This document shows positions 17,666 to 26,112 of a stretch of 64,000 nucleotides of DNA, one piece after another. Under the pieces are notes generated by a model. That model saw nothing but the letters and a program-made list of their open reading frames with translations. It was not told the origin of the DNA and made no database searches. The DNA is taken from NCBI RefSeq assembly GCF_005780185.1, contig NZ_VBUI01000017.1, positions 1 to 64,000 of the forward strand, in the 5' to 3' direction. A program made the position numbers and the translations under genes. Source of the DNA: Halomonas urmiana. GTDB lineage: Bacteria; Pseudomonadota; Gammaproteobacteria; Pseudomonadales; Halomonadaceae. Positions within the stretch are counted from its first letter, which is position 1. Every line of letters starts with the position of its first letter.

Positions 17666-19483
17666 TCACGGCTCGCGGCGGGGCGTCTCTCCCAGCGAGG
17701 TGGTGACGTCCTCGTCGGCCTCGTAGAGGGCCTCGAGCTCCCGGGCCGCCTCCTGGACCGTCTGGATCTGCTTCTTCTCGTTGCCGAACACCTCCAGCTG
17801 GCGGCGCAGCGTCAGCTCGTCGTGGGGCCGGAAGGTGTCGATGGTGTGCTGGGCCTGGTCGCGGGGAATCCCCAGGCCGACCAGCACGTCGCGGGTCAGT
17901 TCCAGGCTCGCCGGCAGCAGCTCGCGGACCAGGTCGTTCACGCCGGCTCGCATCAGCAGGTGGGCGTGGTAGCGGTTGCGGGCTCGGGCATAGAGGCGCA
18001 GATGGGGGAAGCGCTGCCGCACGCTGGCGACGATGCGCATCGAGGCCTCGGGGTCGCCCACCGCCACCACCAGCACCCGGGCCTGATCGGCGCCGGCGGC
18101 CTCGAGGAGGCCGATGCGGGAGGCATCGCCGAAATAGACCTTGTTGCCGTAGCGGCGGACGAAGGCCACCTGGTCGGCGTTGATGTCGAGCACCGTGTAG
18201 GGGATCTTCAGGCCCTGCAGGGCGCGGCCCATGATCTGGCCGAAGCGCCCGAAGCCGGCGAGGATGATCTGCGGCGACTCGTCCGGCAGGGTATCGAAGT
18301 CGGGGCGCGGCTTGCGGGCCTTGAAGAGCGGGCGCACCAAGCGGGCGTGGGCCAGGAACATCACCGGCGTGGCGGCCATCGACAGCGACACCACCAGCAC
18401 CAGCTCGTCGACCAGGGCGGTGGGCAGCAGAGCGGTGGTACCGGCCGCGGTGAGCAGCACGAAGCCGAACTCGCCGCCCTGGGAGAGCAGCACCCCGAGG
18501 TTGAGGGCCTCGCGCCAGCCGGTACCGAAGGCCCTGGCCGCCGCCACCACGCTCAGGGCCTTGGCCAGCAGCAGGGCTCCGGTCAGGCCGAGGATCATCC
18601 CGGGGCGCTCGGCCAGCAGGCCGATCTGGGCGGTCATGCCCACGGCCATGAAGAACAGGCCCAGCAGCAGGCCCCGGAAGGGCTCGATGTCCGCCTCGAT
18701 GCCGTGGCGGTACTCCGAGTCGGCCAGCAGCACCCCGGCGATGAAGGCGCCCAGCGCCATGGAGAGGCCGGCGAGCTCCATCAGCAGGGCGGCCCCGATC
18801 ACCACCAGCAGGGCGGTCCCGGCGAACACCTCGCGGCTGCGGGTACCGGCGGCGAAGCGGAACAGCGGTCGCAGCAGCAGCCGGCCGCCGATGATCAGGC
18901 CGGCGAAGGCGCCGATGGCCACCAGGACCTCCTGGAGCATCGGCATGAGCCCCCCCGCCAGCAGGTCCTGGGCGGCCAGCAAGGGGATGAGGGCCAGCAC
19001 CGGGATCGCGGCCAGGTCCTGGAAGAGCAGCAGGGCGAAGGCGTTGCGGCCGTGGCGGCTCTGCAGCTCATGGCGCTCGCCCAGCAGCTGCAGCACCAGG
19101 GGCGTGGAGCAGAGCCCCAGGCTGAAGCCCGTCACCGCCGCGGCCACCGGCGACAGGTCGAGCGCCCAGCCGCAGGCCGTGAGCAGCAGGGTGGTCACGC
19201 CGACCTGCAGGCTGCCGAAGCCGAAGACCGCCTTGTGCATCAGCTTGAGGCGCGAGGGCTTGAGCTCCAGGCCGATCACGAAGAGCAGGAAGATGATGCC
19301 GACCTGAGAGAACTGCAGCACGGCTTCGGTATCGGCCACCAGGGCGAGGGTCGAGGGGCCGATGGCCACCCCCGCGGCCAGGTAGCCCAGCACCTCGCCG
19401 AGCCCCAGGCGCTTGAAGACCGGCACGATCAGCACCGCCGAGGCGAGAAAGATCAGGGCGTTGAGCAGCAGGTCGGTGGCCAA
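17666..19483 (-). CDS. KefB/KefC-type CPA2 cation:proton antiporter with RCK domain
   Basis: 605 residues. An N-terminal CPA2 transporter half of about 12 helices covers residues 5-380 (VFKRLGLGEVLGYLAAGVAIGP; FLLFVIGLELKPSRL; ALLLFQDLAAIPVLAL). An RCK/TrkA-N NAD-binding domain follows (IILAGFGRFGQIMGRALQGL; VYFGDASRIGLLEAAGA). A Gln/Glu-rich tail follows. Relatives exchange potassium for protons and can be gated by glutathione adducts. The translation start appears to be TTG at 19483, with AAGGAG 6 bases upstream; no suitable ATG exists before the first membrane helix. It diverges from the cupin gene. Confidence 0.86.
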   Translation of the reverse strand: MATDLLLNALIFLASAVLIVPVFKRLGLGEVLGYLAAGVAIGPSTLALVADTEAVLQFSQVGIIFLLFVIGLELKPSRLKLMHKAVFGFGSLQVGVTTLLLTACGWALDLSPVAAAVTGFSLGLCSTPLVLQLLGERHELQSRHGRNAFALLLFQDLAAIPVLALIPLLAAQDLLAGGLMPMLQEVLVAIGAFAGLIIGGRLLLRPLFRFAAGTRSREVFAGTALLVVIGAALLMELAGLSMALGAFIAGVLLADSEYRHGIEADIEPFRGLLLGLFFMAVGMTAQIGLLAERPGMILGLTGALLLAKALSVVAAARAFGTGWREALNLGVLLSQGGEFGFVLLTAAGTTALLPTALVDELVLVVSLSMAATPVMFLAHARLVRPLFKARKPRPDFDTLPDESPQIILAGFGRFGQIMGRALQGLKIPYTVLDINADQVAFVRRYGNKVYFGDASRIGLLEAAGADQARVLVVAVGDPEASMRIVASVRQRFPHLRLYARARNRYHAHLLMRAGVNDLVRELLPASLELTRDVLVGLGIPRDQAQHTIDTFRPHDELTLRRQLEVFGNEKKQIQTVQEAARELEALYEADEDVTTSLGETPRREP

Positions 19484-19640
19484 GGGGGGCTCCTTGCGAA
19501 CGGCGGGGGTGCCCCCATGTTATCCGATGGATCCGCCCGCGCGTCAGGTGGGCGCCGTGACTGACGGGAACGGCAGGCGTCATGGCCGGTCCCAGTCGTC
19601 ACCGAAGCCCCTTCATTATTGCGCGACAGGAGAGACCGCC

Positions 19641-20306
19641 ATGCGACTCAACGCCGACTTCAGCCGCCGCGCGGTGGTCACCCCCGATGACTACCGCTGG
19701 GTGGCCTCGCCCACGCCCGGGGTCGAGCGGATGATGCTCGATCGGGTTGGCGAGGAGGTGGCCCGGGCCACCTCCCTGGTGCGCTATGCGCCCAACAGCA
19801 CCTTCCCGACGCATGAGCACGGCGGGGGTGAGGAGATCCTGGTGCTGGAGGGGGAGTTCGCCGATGAGCACGGCCGCTACCCGGCGGGCCACTACCTGCG
19901 CAATCCCATCGGCACCGCCCATGCGCCCCGGGTCGGGGATGAGGGGGCCCTGATCTTCGTCAAGCTGCACCAGTTCTCGCCGGACGATACCGCGCAGAAG
20001 GTGATCGACACCCGGGCCGGCGGCTGGCGGTCGGGCCTGGTCGAGGGCCTTCAGGTGCTGCCGCTGCACGACTTCGAGGGCGAGCACGTGGCGCTGGTGC
20101 GCTGGGCCCCGAACACCCGCTTCCAGCCCCATGCCCACTGGGGGGGCGAGGAGATCCTGGTCCTCGAGGGCACCTTCCACGACGAGCACGGCGCCTATCC
20201 GGCGGGCAGCTGGCTGCGCAGCCCCCATCGCAGCCAGCACACCCCCTTCACCGGCGACGATGGCGCGCTGATCTACGTCAAGGTGGGCCACCTGCTGCCC
20301 GATTGA
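19641..20306 (+). CDS. Duplicated ChrR-like cupin protein
   Basis: 221 residues made of two homologous cupin domains. Repeat one has RYAPNSTFPTHEHGGGEEIL and repeat two RWAPNTRFQPHAHWGGEEIL. Each is followed by VLEG, a DEHG(R/A)YPAG turn and a later His (TAHAP / SQHTP), as expected for metal-binding ChrR/cupin_7 folds. Metal-dependent small-molecule chemistry or sensing is possible. There is no anti-sigma domain and no linked ECF sigma gene, so it is not a ChrR regulator in the usual sense. AGGAGAG lies upstream of the ATG at 19641. Confidence 0.8.
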   Translation: MRLNADFSRRAVVTPDDYRWVASPTPGVERMMLDRVGEEVARATSLVRYAPNSTFPTHEHGGGEEILVLEGEFADEHGRYPAGHYLRNPIGTAHAPRVGDEGALIFVKLHQFSPDDTAQKVIDTRAGGWRSGLVEGLQVLPLHDFEGEHVALVRWAPNTRFQPHAHWGGEEILVLEGTFHDEHGAYPAGSWLRSPHRSQHTPFTGDDGALIYVKVGHLLPD

Positions 20307-20433
20307 GGCGACCGAGTGCGACGGGTCGATGGCACTTCGACGATTGTCCGTTTCGCGCCCGCTGTGCTACCCCTAGAGGTGGTCCTCACGAGATGGCCCT
20401 TCGCCGAAGGGCAACGGACAAGGAGACGTCATC

Positions 20434-20613
20434 ATGGGTATCGAAGTCGGCGGCCTGCTGGGCCTCATCTGGCTGATCATCGTGATCTGGGCCATCGTCA
20501 AGGTGGCCAAGAGTTCGGCCGGGGGGCTCGCCAAGCTGCTCTGGATCCTGGTGCTGCTGTTCTTTCCGCTGATCGGTCTGATCGTCTGGTTGCTGCTTGG
20601 CCCCAAGGGATAG
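20434..20613 (+). CDS. Small membrane protein, PLDc_N-like
   Basis: A 59-residue gene with AAGGAG 9 bases before the ATG. The peptide starts MGIEVGGLLGLIWLIIVIWAI and has a second helix, LLWILVLLFFPLIGLIVWLLL, ending GPKG. The pattern of two helices with an FPLIGLIVWLLLGP-type end resembles the PLDc_N (phospholipase D nuclease N-terminal-like) small-membrane family, found both alone and as a module. Function as a stand-alone peptide is unknown. It ends 32 bases before a perfect palindrome that probably ends the transcript. Confidence 0.78.
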   Translation: MGIEVGGLLGLIWLIIVIWAIVKVAKSSAGGLAKLLWILVLLFFPLIGLIVWLLLGPKG

Positions 20614-20645
20614 CGACACATCGCGTACGGCATGATCATGTGCCA

Positions 20646-20673
20646 CTCGGGCAGGCCAATTGGCCTGCCCGAG
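20646..20673. terminator. Perfect 28-bp palindrome, likely bidirectional terminator
   Basis: CTCGGGCAGGCCAA is followed directly by its exact reverse complement, 14 bp per arm with no spacer. GACGTTT follows on the plus strand. It sits between the convergent small membrane protein and the unrecognised envelope protein gene. Confidence 0.65.
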
Positions 20674-20705
20674 GACGTTTGGAACCCACGATGCTGGCGA
20701 GGAGG

Positions 20706-22004
20706 CTAGCCTTTCGGCCGAGCCCGTTGGCGGGACAGGGTTTCCAGCACGGTCACGCCGAGAAAGCCGGTCAGGGCGCCGGTCAAGAAGGCCCCGGCCT
20801 CGGAGGCCACCACGGCCACCGGCAGGGCCAGGTAACCGACCCCCAATACGCCTGCGACGTAGGCGATGCTGGCCACCACCACGCCTTCGAGAAGGCGCCG
20901 TGACGCCTGGCGCTTGCGGGTCCCCTTGACGAAACGGCGTGCGAAGCCCCCCAAGGCACCGCCCACCAGGGCCGCGATGGCAGGCCCCCAGGGAATGTGC
21001 TGTTCGATGGTCGCCGAACCGCGCATGCCGCTGGCGAAGGCGGTGATGGTGATCGGGGCCAGGCCTTGGGAGCGCAGGGTGAACGCCGTGGCGGATGCCT
21101 CGGGGTCGAGCCGTAGCCGGCCGGAATCGAGATGGCCGCCCCCCGTCAGCGTTACGTCGATGTCGGTGGCAACGTCGGCGGGGAGCGGCACGCCATGCGG
21201 AGCCAGTTGCACGATGGTCACCTCTTGCGTCGCCAGTCCCAGCCCCATGAGGCTGGATGCCGCGGGCCGGACTGCGAGGCGAGGCAGCGCCTCGATTTGC
21301 AGGTCGACATCGGAGAGGGTGGAGCGTACCCGTACAGTGGGCCTCGGCGTGCGGGGGATGAAATGCAGGGGCACGCTCTTCTCGTGGGCCAGCCCTGTTG
21401 CCTTGAGCGTCAAGGTGGGGATGTCCTCGAGGGCTTCCAGCCCCGCGAAGCCCAGCCTGACGGTCACCGGGGAGTCGAGTGAGATCGTGTCGTGCTGGGC
21501 ATCCGGGACGCGCAGGCCGAAGTTCAGGTCGGTATGGTAGGCCCCTGTCTCCTCGTTCCAGAAGGCAGGAACCGGGCTCGGGACCAGCGTCAGGCGAATC
21601 CAGGAGGCGATCAGCCCTCCATCAGGGGAGCTCCCGCTCGCGGGGGGCGTGGAGGGGATGTCGGGCATGACCAGCCCCCCCGGCAGTACCCGGGGCTCCT
21701 CGGAACTCAGCACCAGAGTCTCGACCTGCTCATCCTTGACGACGAAGGGGTGACCCGGGGAAACGGCGAGGCTGACCTTGTCCTGTGCCTGGCGGGGCTC
21801 GGCCTCGCCGGTGATGTCGCGTCCCTGAAGGGTGGTGACACGCAGGGACTCGGCACTTTTCTGCCAGTCGAGCAGCAGGCGTGTTTCCGGCGTTTGCTGC
21901 GGTGGCGGTTGCGGGGCACTCGGGGATGGCTGCGGCCAGGTCGGCGTCGACAGGCCCACGACCATCAGAAGAAACCAGCGGAAGACAGAAGAACATTGGG
22001 GCAT
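20706..22004 (-). CDS. Unrecognised exported protein with C-terminal membrane anchor region
   Basis: 432 residues, not recognised. An N-terminal signal-like stretch (FRWFLLMVVGLSTPTWP) is followed by a Pro/Gln-rich linker, then a long beta-rich extracytoplasmic region to about residue 325. The last 110 residues hold small-residue-rich helices: WGPAIAALVGGALGGFARR, GVVVASIAYVAGVLGVGYLALPVAVV and AGAFLTGALTGFLGVTVLE, with a basic loop KGTRKRQASRR between them. The middle part has Ig-like strand patterning but no family I can name. GGAAGG precedes the ATG. It diverges in style from its neighbours and may be strain-specific. Confidence 0.7.
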   Translation of the reverse strand: MPQCSSVFRWFLLMVVGLSTPTWPQPSPSAPQPPPQQTPETRLLLDWQKSAESLRVTTLQGRDITGEAEPRQAQDKVSLAVSPGHPFVVKDEQVETLVLSSEEPRVLPGGLVMPDIPSTPPASGSSPDGGLIASWIRLTLVPSPVPAFWNEETGAYHTDLNFGLRVPDAQHDTISLDSPVTVRLGFAGLEALEDIPTLTLKATGLAHEKSVPLHFIPRTPRPTVRVRSTLSDVDLQIEALPRLAVRPAASSLMGLGLATQEVTIVQLAPHGVPLPADVATDIDVTLTGGGHLDSGRLRLDPEASATAFTLRSQGLAPITITAFASGMRGSATIEQHIPWGPAIAALVGGALGGFARRFVKGTRKRQASRRLLEGVVVASIAYVAGVLGVGYLALPVAVVASEAGAFLTGALTGFLGVTVLETLSRQRARPKG

Positions 22005-22089
22005 GACGGTGCCTTCCGTGGTCGAGCTCTCTGGCCAGGCGAACCACGTGCTGCCCAGGCCGAGGATGAGTGGTTGGCCACCAGTATAG

Positions 22090-22317
22090 TCAAGCGGGGG
22101 AGTCGGAGACTCCGGGATGGTCCCGGGGCTCGCCCCGTTCGCACTTGACGCAGTCGAGTGCCAACCCCAGCCGGGAGCGCCGGCCTTCCACGGTGGTCAC
22201 CCAGGGCCGCTCGACCCAGGGCGGCTGGTGGCGCACGTGCTGGTTATGGCCACAGGCCAGCTCGGCCACCCAGTGGCCCTCCTCGTCGCGATGGTAGCCG
22301 ACGATCGGCTGTTGCAT
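22090..22317 (-). CDS. DUF3565 domain small protein
   Basis: 75 residues, starting MQQPIVGYHRDEEGHWVAELACGHNQHVRHQPPW. The conserved CGHxQHVRHxPP(W) segment and the later DCVKCERGEP make a Cys/His-rich, possibly metal-binding fold typical of DUF3565. Function unknown. AAGGAG lies 6 bases before the ATG at 22317. It starts 10 bases after the TetR gene stop, so it is the last gene of the efflux operon. Confidence 0.85.
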   Translation of the reverse strand: MQQPIVGYHRDEEGHWVAELACGHNQHVRHQPPWVERPWVTTVEGRRSRLGLALDCVKCERGEPRDHPGVSDSPA

Positions 22318-22327
22318 GTAGGGCTCC

Positions 22328-22996
22328 TTAGATCGGGTCTCTCGGCGCCAGATCACCGTCCTGCGCCGCATAGAGGCGCAGGTGGGCGTCGATCACCGTC
22401 TCGATGTCGGTGAGGATCGCCTCATCGAAGGCCGCGACCTCCAGGCGGCGCAGCAGCGGCTCGCGGCCGATCAGGAAGAAGACGATCTGGCCGATCAGGG
22501 TATGGGTCTCGAGTATCACCCGTCGATCGTCGACCGCGCGGCCGGTGAGCCGGGCGATCAGGCCGCCCAGCCTACGCTGGACCGGGCCGAAGGCCTCGGC
22601 CTGGAGGATCTCGAAGGCCTCGCCCGGATGCACCTGCTCGCGCATCACCAGCAGCAGCCAGCGGCGACACTCCTCGTCCTCGGTGAAGGTGCGCACCATC
22701 CGCCTGGCGAGGGCACGCAGCGTGGCCAGGACGGCGTCGCGATCCTCCACGGGCGCCGGCGCGGCCGCCGCGTCGAGGGAGAGCCGGCGCCTCAGCTGCT
22801 CGGCGATATAGCGCGACGCGGCGAGATAGAGGCCGCGCTTGTTGCCGAAGTGGTAGGCGATGGAGCCGATGTTGGCCCCTGCCGCCTCGGCCAGCCCGCG
22901 GGTGGTGGTGGCCTCGAAGCCGAACTCTCCGAACAGCCGGATGCCGGCCTGGATCAGCCGGTCGCGGGTATCGGGGGATGCGGGACGGGGGATCAT
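22328..22996 (-). CDS. TetR-family regulator, CerR-type C-terminus
   Basis: 222 residues. The N-terminal helix-turn-helix is TRDRLIQAGIRLFGEFGFEATTTRGLAEAAGANIGSIAYHFGNKRGLYL. The C-terminal part (RRWLLLVMREQVHPGEAFEILQAEAF) fits the CerR/DUF1956 subgroup of TetR regulators. GAGGAG lies 7 bases before the ATG at 22996. It begins 4 bases after the stop of the RND pump gene, so the repressor is co-transcribed with its likely target, giving feedback control. Its probable operator is the 16-bp palindrome upstream of the adaptor gene. Confidence 0.9.
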   Translation of the reverse strand: MIPRPASPDTRDRLIQAGIRLFGEFGFEATTTRGLAEAAGANIGSIAYHFGNKRGLYLAASRYIAEQLRRRLSLDAAAAPAPVEDRDAVLATLRALARRMVRTFTEDEECRRWLLLVMREQVHPGEAFEILQAEAFGPVQRRLGGLIARLTGRAVDDRRVILETHTLIGQIVFFLIGREPLLRRLEVAAFDEAILTDIETVIDAHLRLYAAQDGDLAPRDPI

Positions 22997-23000
22997 GACG

Positions 23001-26000
23001 TCACTCCTCCCCGGCCGGGGCGCGGGTGTCGATGCCAAAGAAGACGGTGTAGAGCACCGGCACCACCCCCAGGCTCATGACGGTGCCGATTCCCAGGCCG
23101 AAGGCCATGGCCGCGGCCATGCCGTAGAACAGCGGGTCGCGGCCGATGATCAGCGGCAGGAAGCCGAGGATGGTGGTGATCGCCGACATCAGGATCGGCC
23201 TCAGTCGCCGTGCCGAGGCCTTGACCACGGCGTCACGTCCCGACAGCGCCGAATCCTGACGCTCGATGTCGATGCGGTCGATCAGCACGATGGCGTTGTT
23301 GATGATGATGCCGGCCAGGCTGTAGATGCCCAGCAGCACCATGAAGCCGAAGTCGGCGCGTGTGGCCAGCAGGCCCAGCGCCACGCCGACGATCACCAGC
23401 GGGATGGTGGCGATGATCACCAATGGGCGCTTGAAGGAGTTGAACTGCCCCACCAGCAGGATGAAGATCAGCCCGATGCACAGCGGCAGGTTGGCCTGCA
23501 GGGCGGCCTGGCCCTCCCGGGATTCCGCCACCACGCCGTCGAACTCGATCCAGTGCCCCACAGGCAGCGTGGCCTCCAGCTCGCGCAGCGCCGGTTCCAC
23601 TCTTGGCACCATGTCCTCGGCGGTGTAGTGGCGGTTGCGCCCCTCGACGGTGATGGTGCGCACCAGGTTCTCGCGGTCGATGCGGTAGTAGCCGCTGTCG
23701 AGGCGCACCTCGGCCACCTGGTTGAGGGGCACGCCCGCCCCGGGGGTGCCCAGCGGATAGACGATCAGCGACTTCAGGCGCTCGACGCTCTCGCGCTGGG
23801 CGTCGGCGTAGCGCATCACCACCGGGATGATGTCGTCGCCCTCGCGGTAGTGGCTCAGGTGGTAGCCGTCGATGGCGCCGGTGAGCGAGCGGGCGATGTC
23901 CTCGGAGGTGATGCCGGCGCTGCGCGCCCGCGCCTGGTCGACCTCGATGGCAAGTGAGGGAATCCGCGCCTCCCAGCTCTGGCGCACGCCCCGGGCGCCA
24001 TCGAGGTCGCGCAGGATGTCCTCGACCCGCTTGGCGGCCGCGAACAGCACCTCCCGATCCGGTCCCTTGACCTGCACCTTGAGCAGGGTGCTGTCGGAGG
24101 GGCCGAGGAACATCCGCGTGACCTGGGGTGAGAGGTCCGGGTGGCGAGTGGCGAGGAAGCTGCGGGTCGCCTGGATGACCGCCTCGACCCGCTCGCGGTC
24201 GGCGACGTTGAGCACCATGAAGCCCTTGTTGGGCGCCGGGTCGAGGGGCGTCAGCGAGAGCACGAAGCGCGGCCCGCCGAAGCCGGCGTAGGCGGCCACG
24301 CCGGTGACGTCCTCACTCAGCGCCGGGGCGCCGATCAGGGCGTCGCTCAGCGCCTGGACACGCTGGCCGGTGAGGGTCTCGGCGATGTCCGAGGGGAAGT
24401 CGATGGTCACCAGCACCTGGTTGCGGTCCGAGTCGGGGAAGAACTTCTTGGGCACCAGCTGCATCATCGCCACCCCGGCGACCAGGGTTACGGCCATGGC
24501 GGCCAGGAACAGCCCGCGGTGGTGGAGCAGCCCGGCGAGCCCGCGCCCATAGCGCCGCGAGACCCAGCCGAAGGCCCGGTCGGCGAGGCGGGGGGTGTCG
24601 CCGGTCCCGTGCGAGGCTCGCCAGTCCCCTCGAGGCGCCTTCAGGAAGCGGTGGCAGAGCGCCGGGGTGACGGTCATCGACAGGAACCAGGAGGCGAGCA
24701 GGGTGATGGCGATGACGATCGAGATCGAGCGGGTGTACTCGCCGGAGGCGTGCTCGGCGAGCATCAGCGGCAGGAACACCAGGATGGTGGTCAGGCTCGA
24801 GGAGAGCAGCGGCAGGGTGAGCTCCGCGCCGGTCTCGCGGATCGCCGCGTCGCGGTCGCTGCCGGCCTCCAGCCGCGTCTTGAAGTCCTCGGCGACGACG
24901 ATGGCGTTGTCGACCAGCAGGCCCAGGGCGATCACCAGGGTGGCGAGGCTCGCCCGCTGCAGCGTCAGCTCGGCGAGCCCCATGATGGCCAGTGTCACCA
25001 GCATCACCGCGGGGATGATCGAGCCGACGATCAGCCCGGTGCGCAGGCCCAAAAAGAGGATCACCACCCCCAGCACGATGGCCAGCGTCTGCATGACGCT
25101 GGCGGTCACCCCGTAGACGGCGTTGGCCACCTGCTCGGGCTGGAAGGTCATGATGTCGAGGCGGTAGCCAGCCGGGAGGGTGGGGCGAATCGCGTCCAGG
25201 CGCGTCTTGATGGCGCGGCCGACGTCCAGCACGCTCTCGCCCTCGAGCATCGAGACGGCGAAGACGATCGCCGGCCGGCCGTTGAAGTAGGCGGGACGGT
25301 CCGCCGGATCCTCGTAGCCGCGGCGGATCTCGCCCAGGTCGCGCAGGCGCAGGGTGCCGCCGTCGGGCAGGCGCAGCTCGGTGTCGCCCAGCGCCTCGAG
25401 GCTGGCGAACTCGCCGCTGACCTCCAGGGCCAGGCGCTGCTCGCCGGCCTCGAGGATGCCGCCGGGCGGGAAGATGTTGCGGCGCTGGATCTGGCCGGCT
25501 AGTTCGGTCGGGGAGAGGCCGAGCTCGGCGAGGCGCGCCTCGGCGATGTCGATGAAGATGCGCTGTTCCTGCACGCCCAGCAGCTCGACCCGCTTGATGC
25601 CGGCGACGCCGTAGAGGCGAGTGCGGATATGCTCGGCGATCTCCTGCTGCTCGGCCTGGGGGAAGTCGGCGGCGGTGAGCGCCGCGGTGACCACGGCCAC
25701 GTCGCCGAAGTCGTCGTTGAGCACCGGGTCTTGGGTGCCGGCGGGCAGGGCCGGCCTCGTTGCCTCGACCTTCTGGCGCACCTCGTCCCAGATCTGCTCC
25801 AGGTCGAAGTAGCGGTCCTGGATCTCCACGTGGAGGATCGAGTGGCCGCGCATCGAGGTCGAACGGATCCGCTCCACCTCGCCGATGGTGCGGATGTTCT
25901 CCTCCAGGGGCTTGGTGATGTTCTCCTCCACCTGGGCGGCCGGCAGGCCGGGGAAGGCGGTGGTCACCACCGCCTCGCGCACGGTGATCTCGGGATCCTC

Positions 26001-26105
26001 CCGGGCCGGCAGGGTGGCATAGCTGTAGAGGCCGTAGAGTATGGCCACCAGGGTGGCCAGGAAGAAGACCGGACGGCGCTCGAGGGCGAGCTCGCTCAGG
26101 TTCAT
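23001..26105 (-). CDS. RND-family efflux pump permease
   Basis: 1034 residues with the full twelve-helix RND layout and two large periplasmic loops. Typical motifs include the opening ALERRPVFFLATLVAILYGLYSYATLPAREDPEI, the proton-relay helix VIALGLLVDNAIVVAEDFKTR, and a second-half counterpart YSLAGIIINNAIVLIDRID. It lies 7 bases after the adaptor gene and just before the TetR gene. Substrates are unknown; an outer-membrane channel gene is not in the cluster, so a TolC-type protein encoded elsewhere would be needed. Confidence 0.93.
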   Translation of the reverse strand: MNLSELALERRPVFFLATLVAILYGLYSYATLPAREDPEITVREAVVTTAFPGLPAAQVEENITKPLEENIRTIGEVERIRSTSMRGHSILHVEIQDRYFDLEQIWDEVRQKVEATRPALPAGTQDPVLNDDFGDVAVVTAALTAADFPQAEQQEIAEHIRTRLYGVAGIKRVELLGVQEQRIFIDIAEARLAELGLSPTELAGQIQRRNIFPPGGILEAGEQRLALEVSGEFASLEALGDTELRLPDGGTLRLRDLGEIRRGYEDPADRPAYFNGRPAIVFAVSMLEGESVLDVGRAIKTRLDAIRPTLPAGYRLDIMTFQPEQVANAVYGVTASVMQTLAIVLGVVILFLGLRTGLIVGSIIPAVMLVTLAIMGLAELTLQRASLATLVIALGLLVDNAIVVAEDFKTRLEAGSDRDAAIRETGAELTLPLLSSSLTTILVFLPLMLAEHASGEYTRSISIVIAITLLASWFLSMTVTPALCHRFLKAPRGDWRASHGTGDTPRLADRAFGWVSRRYGRGLAGLLHHRGLFLAAMAVTLVAGVAMMQLVPKKFFPDSDRNQVLVTIDFPSDIAETLTGQRVQALSDALIGAPALSEDVTGVAAYAGFGGPRFVLSLTPLDPAPNKGFMVLNVADRERVEAVIQATRSFLATRHPDLSPQVTRMFLGPSDSTLLKVQVKGPDREVLFAAAKRVEDILRDLDGARGVRQSWEARIPSLAIEVDQARARSAGITSEDIARSLTGAIDGYHLSHYREGDDIIPVVMRYADAQRESVERLKSLIVYPLGTPGAGVPLNQVAEVRLDSGYYRIDRENLVRTITVEGRNRHYTAEDMVPRVEPALRELEATLPVGHWIEFDGVVAESREGQAALQANLPLCIGLIFILLVGQFNSFKRPLVIIATIPLVIVGVALGLLATRADFGFMVLLGIYSLAGIIINNAIVLIDRIDIERQDSALSGRDAVVKASARRLRPILMSAITTILGFLPLIIGRDPLFYGMAAAMAFGLGIGTVMSLGVVPVLYTVFFGIDTRAPAGEE

Positions 26106-26112
26106 GGCGGCC

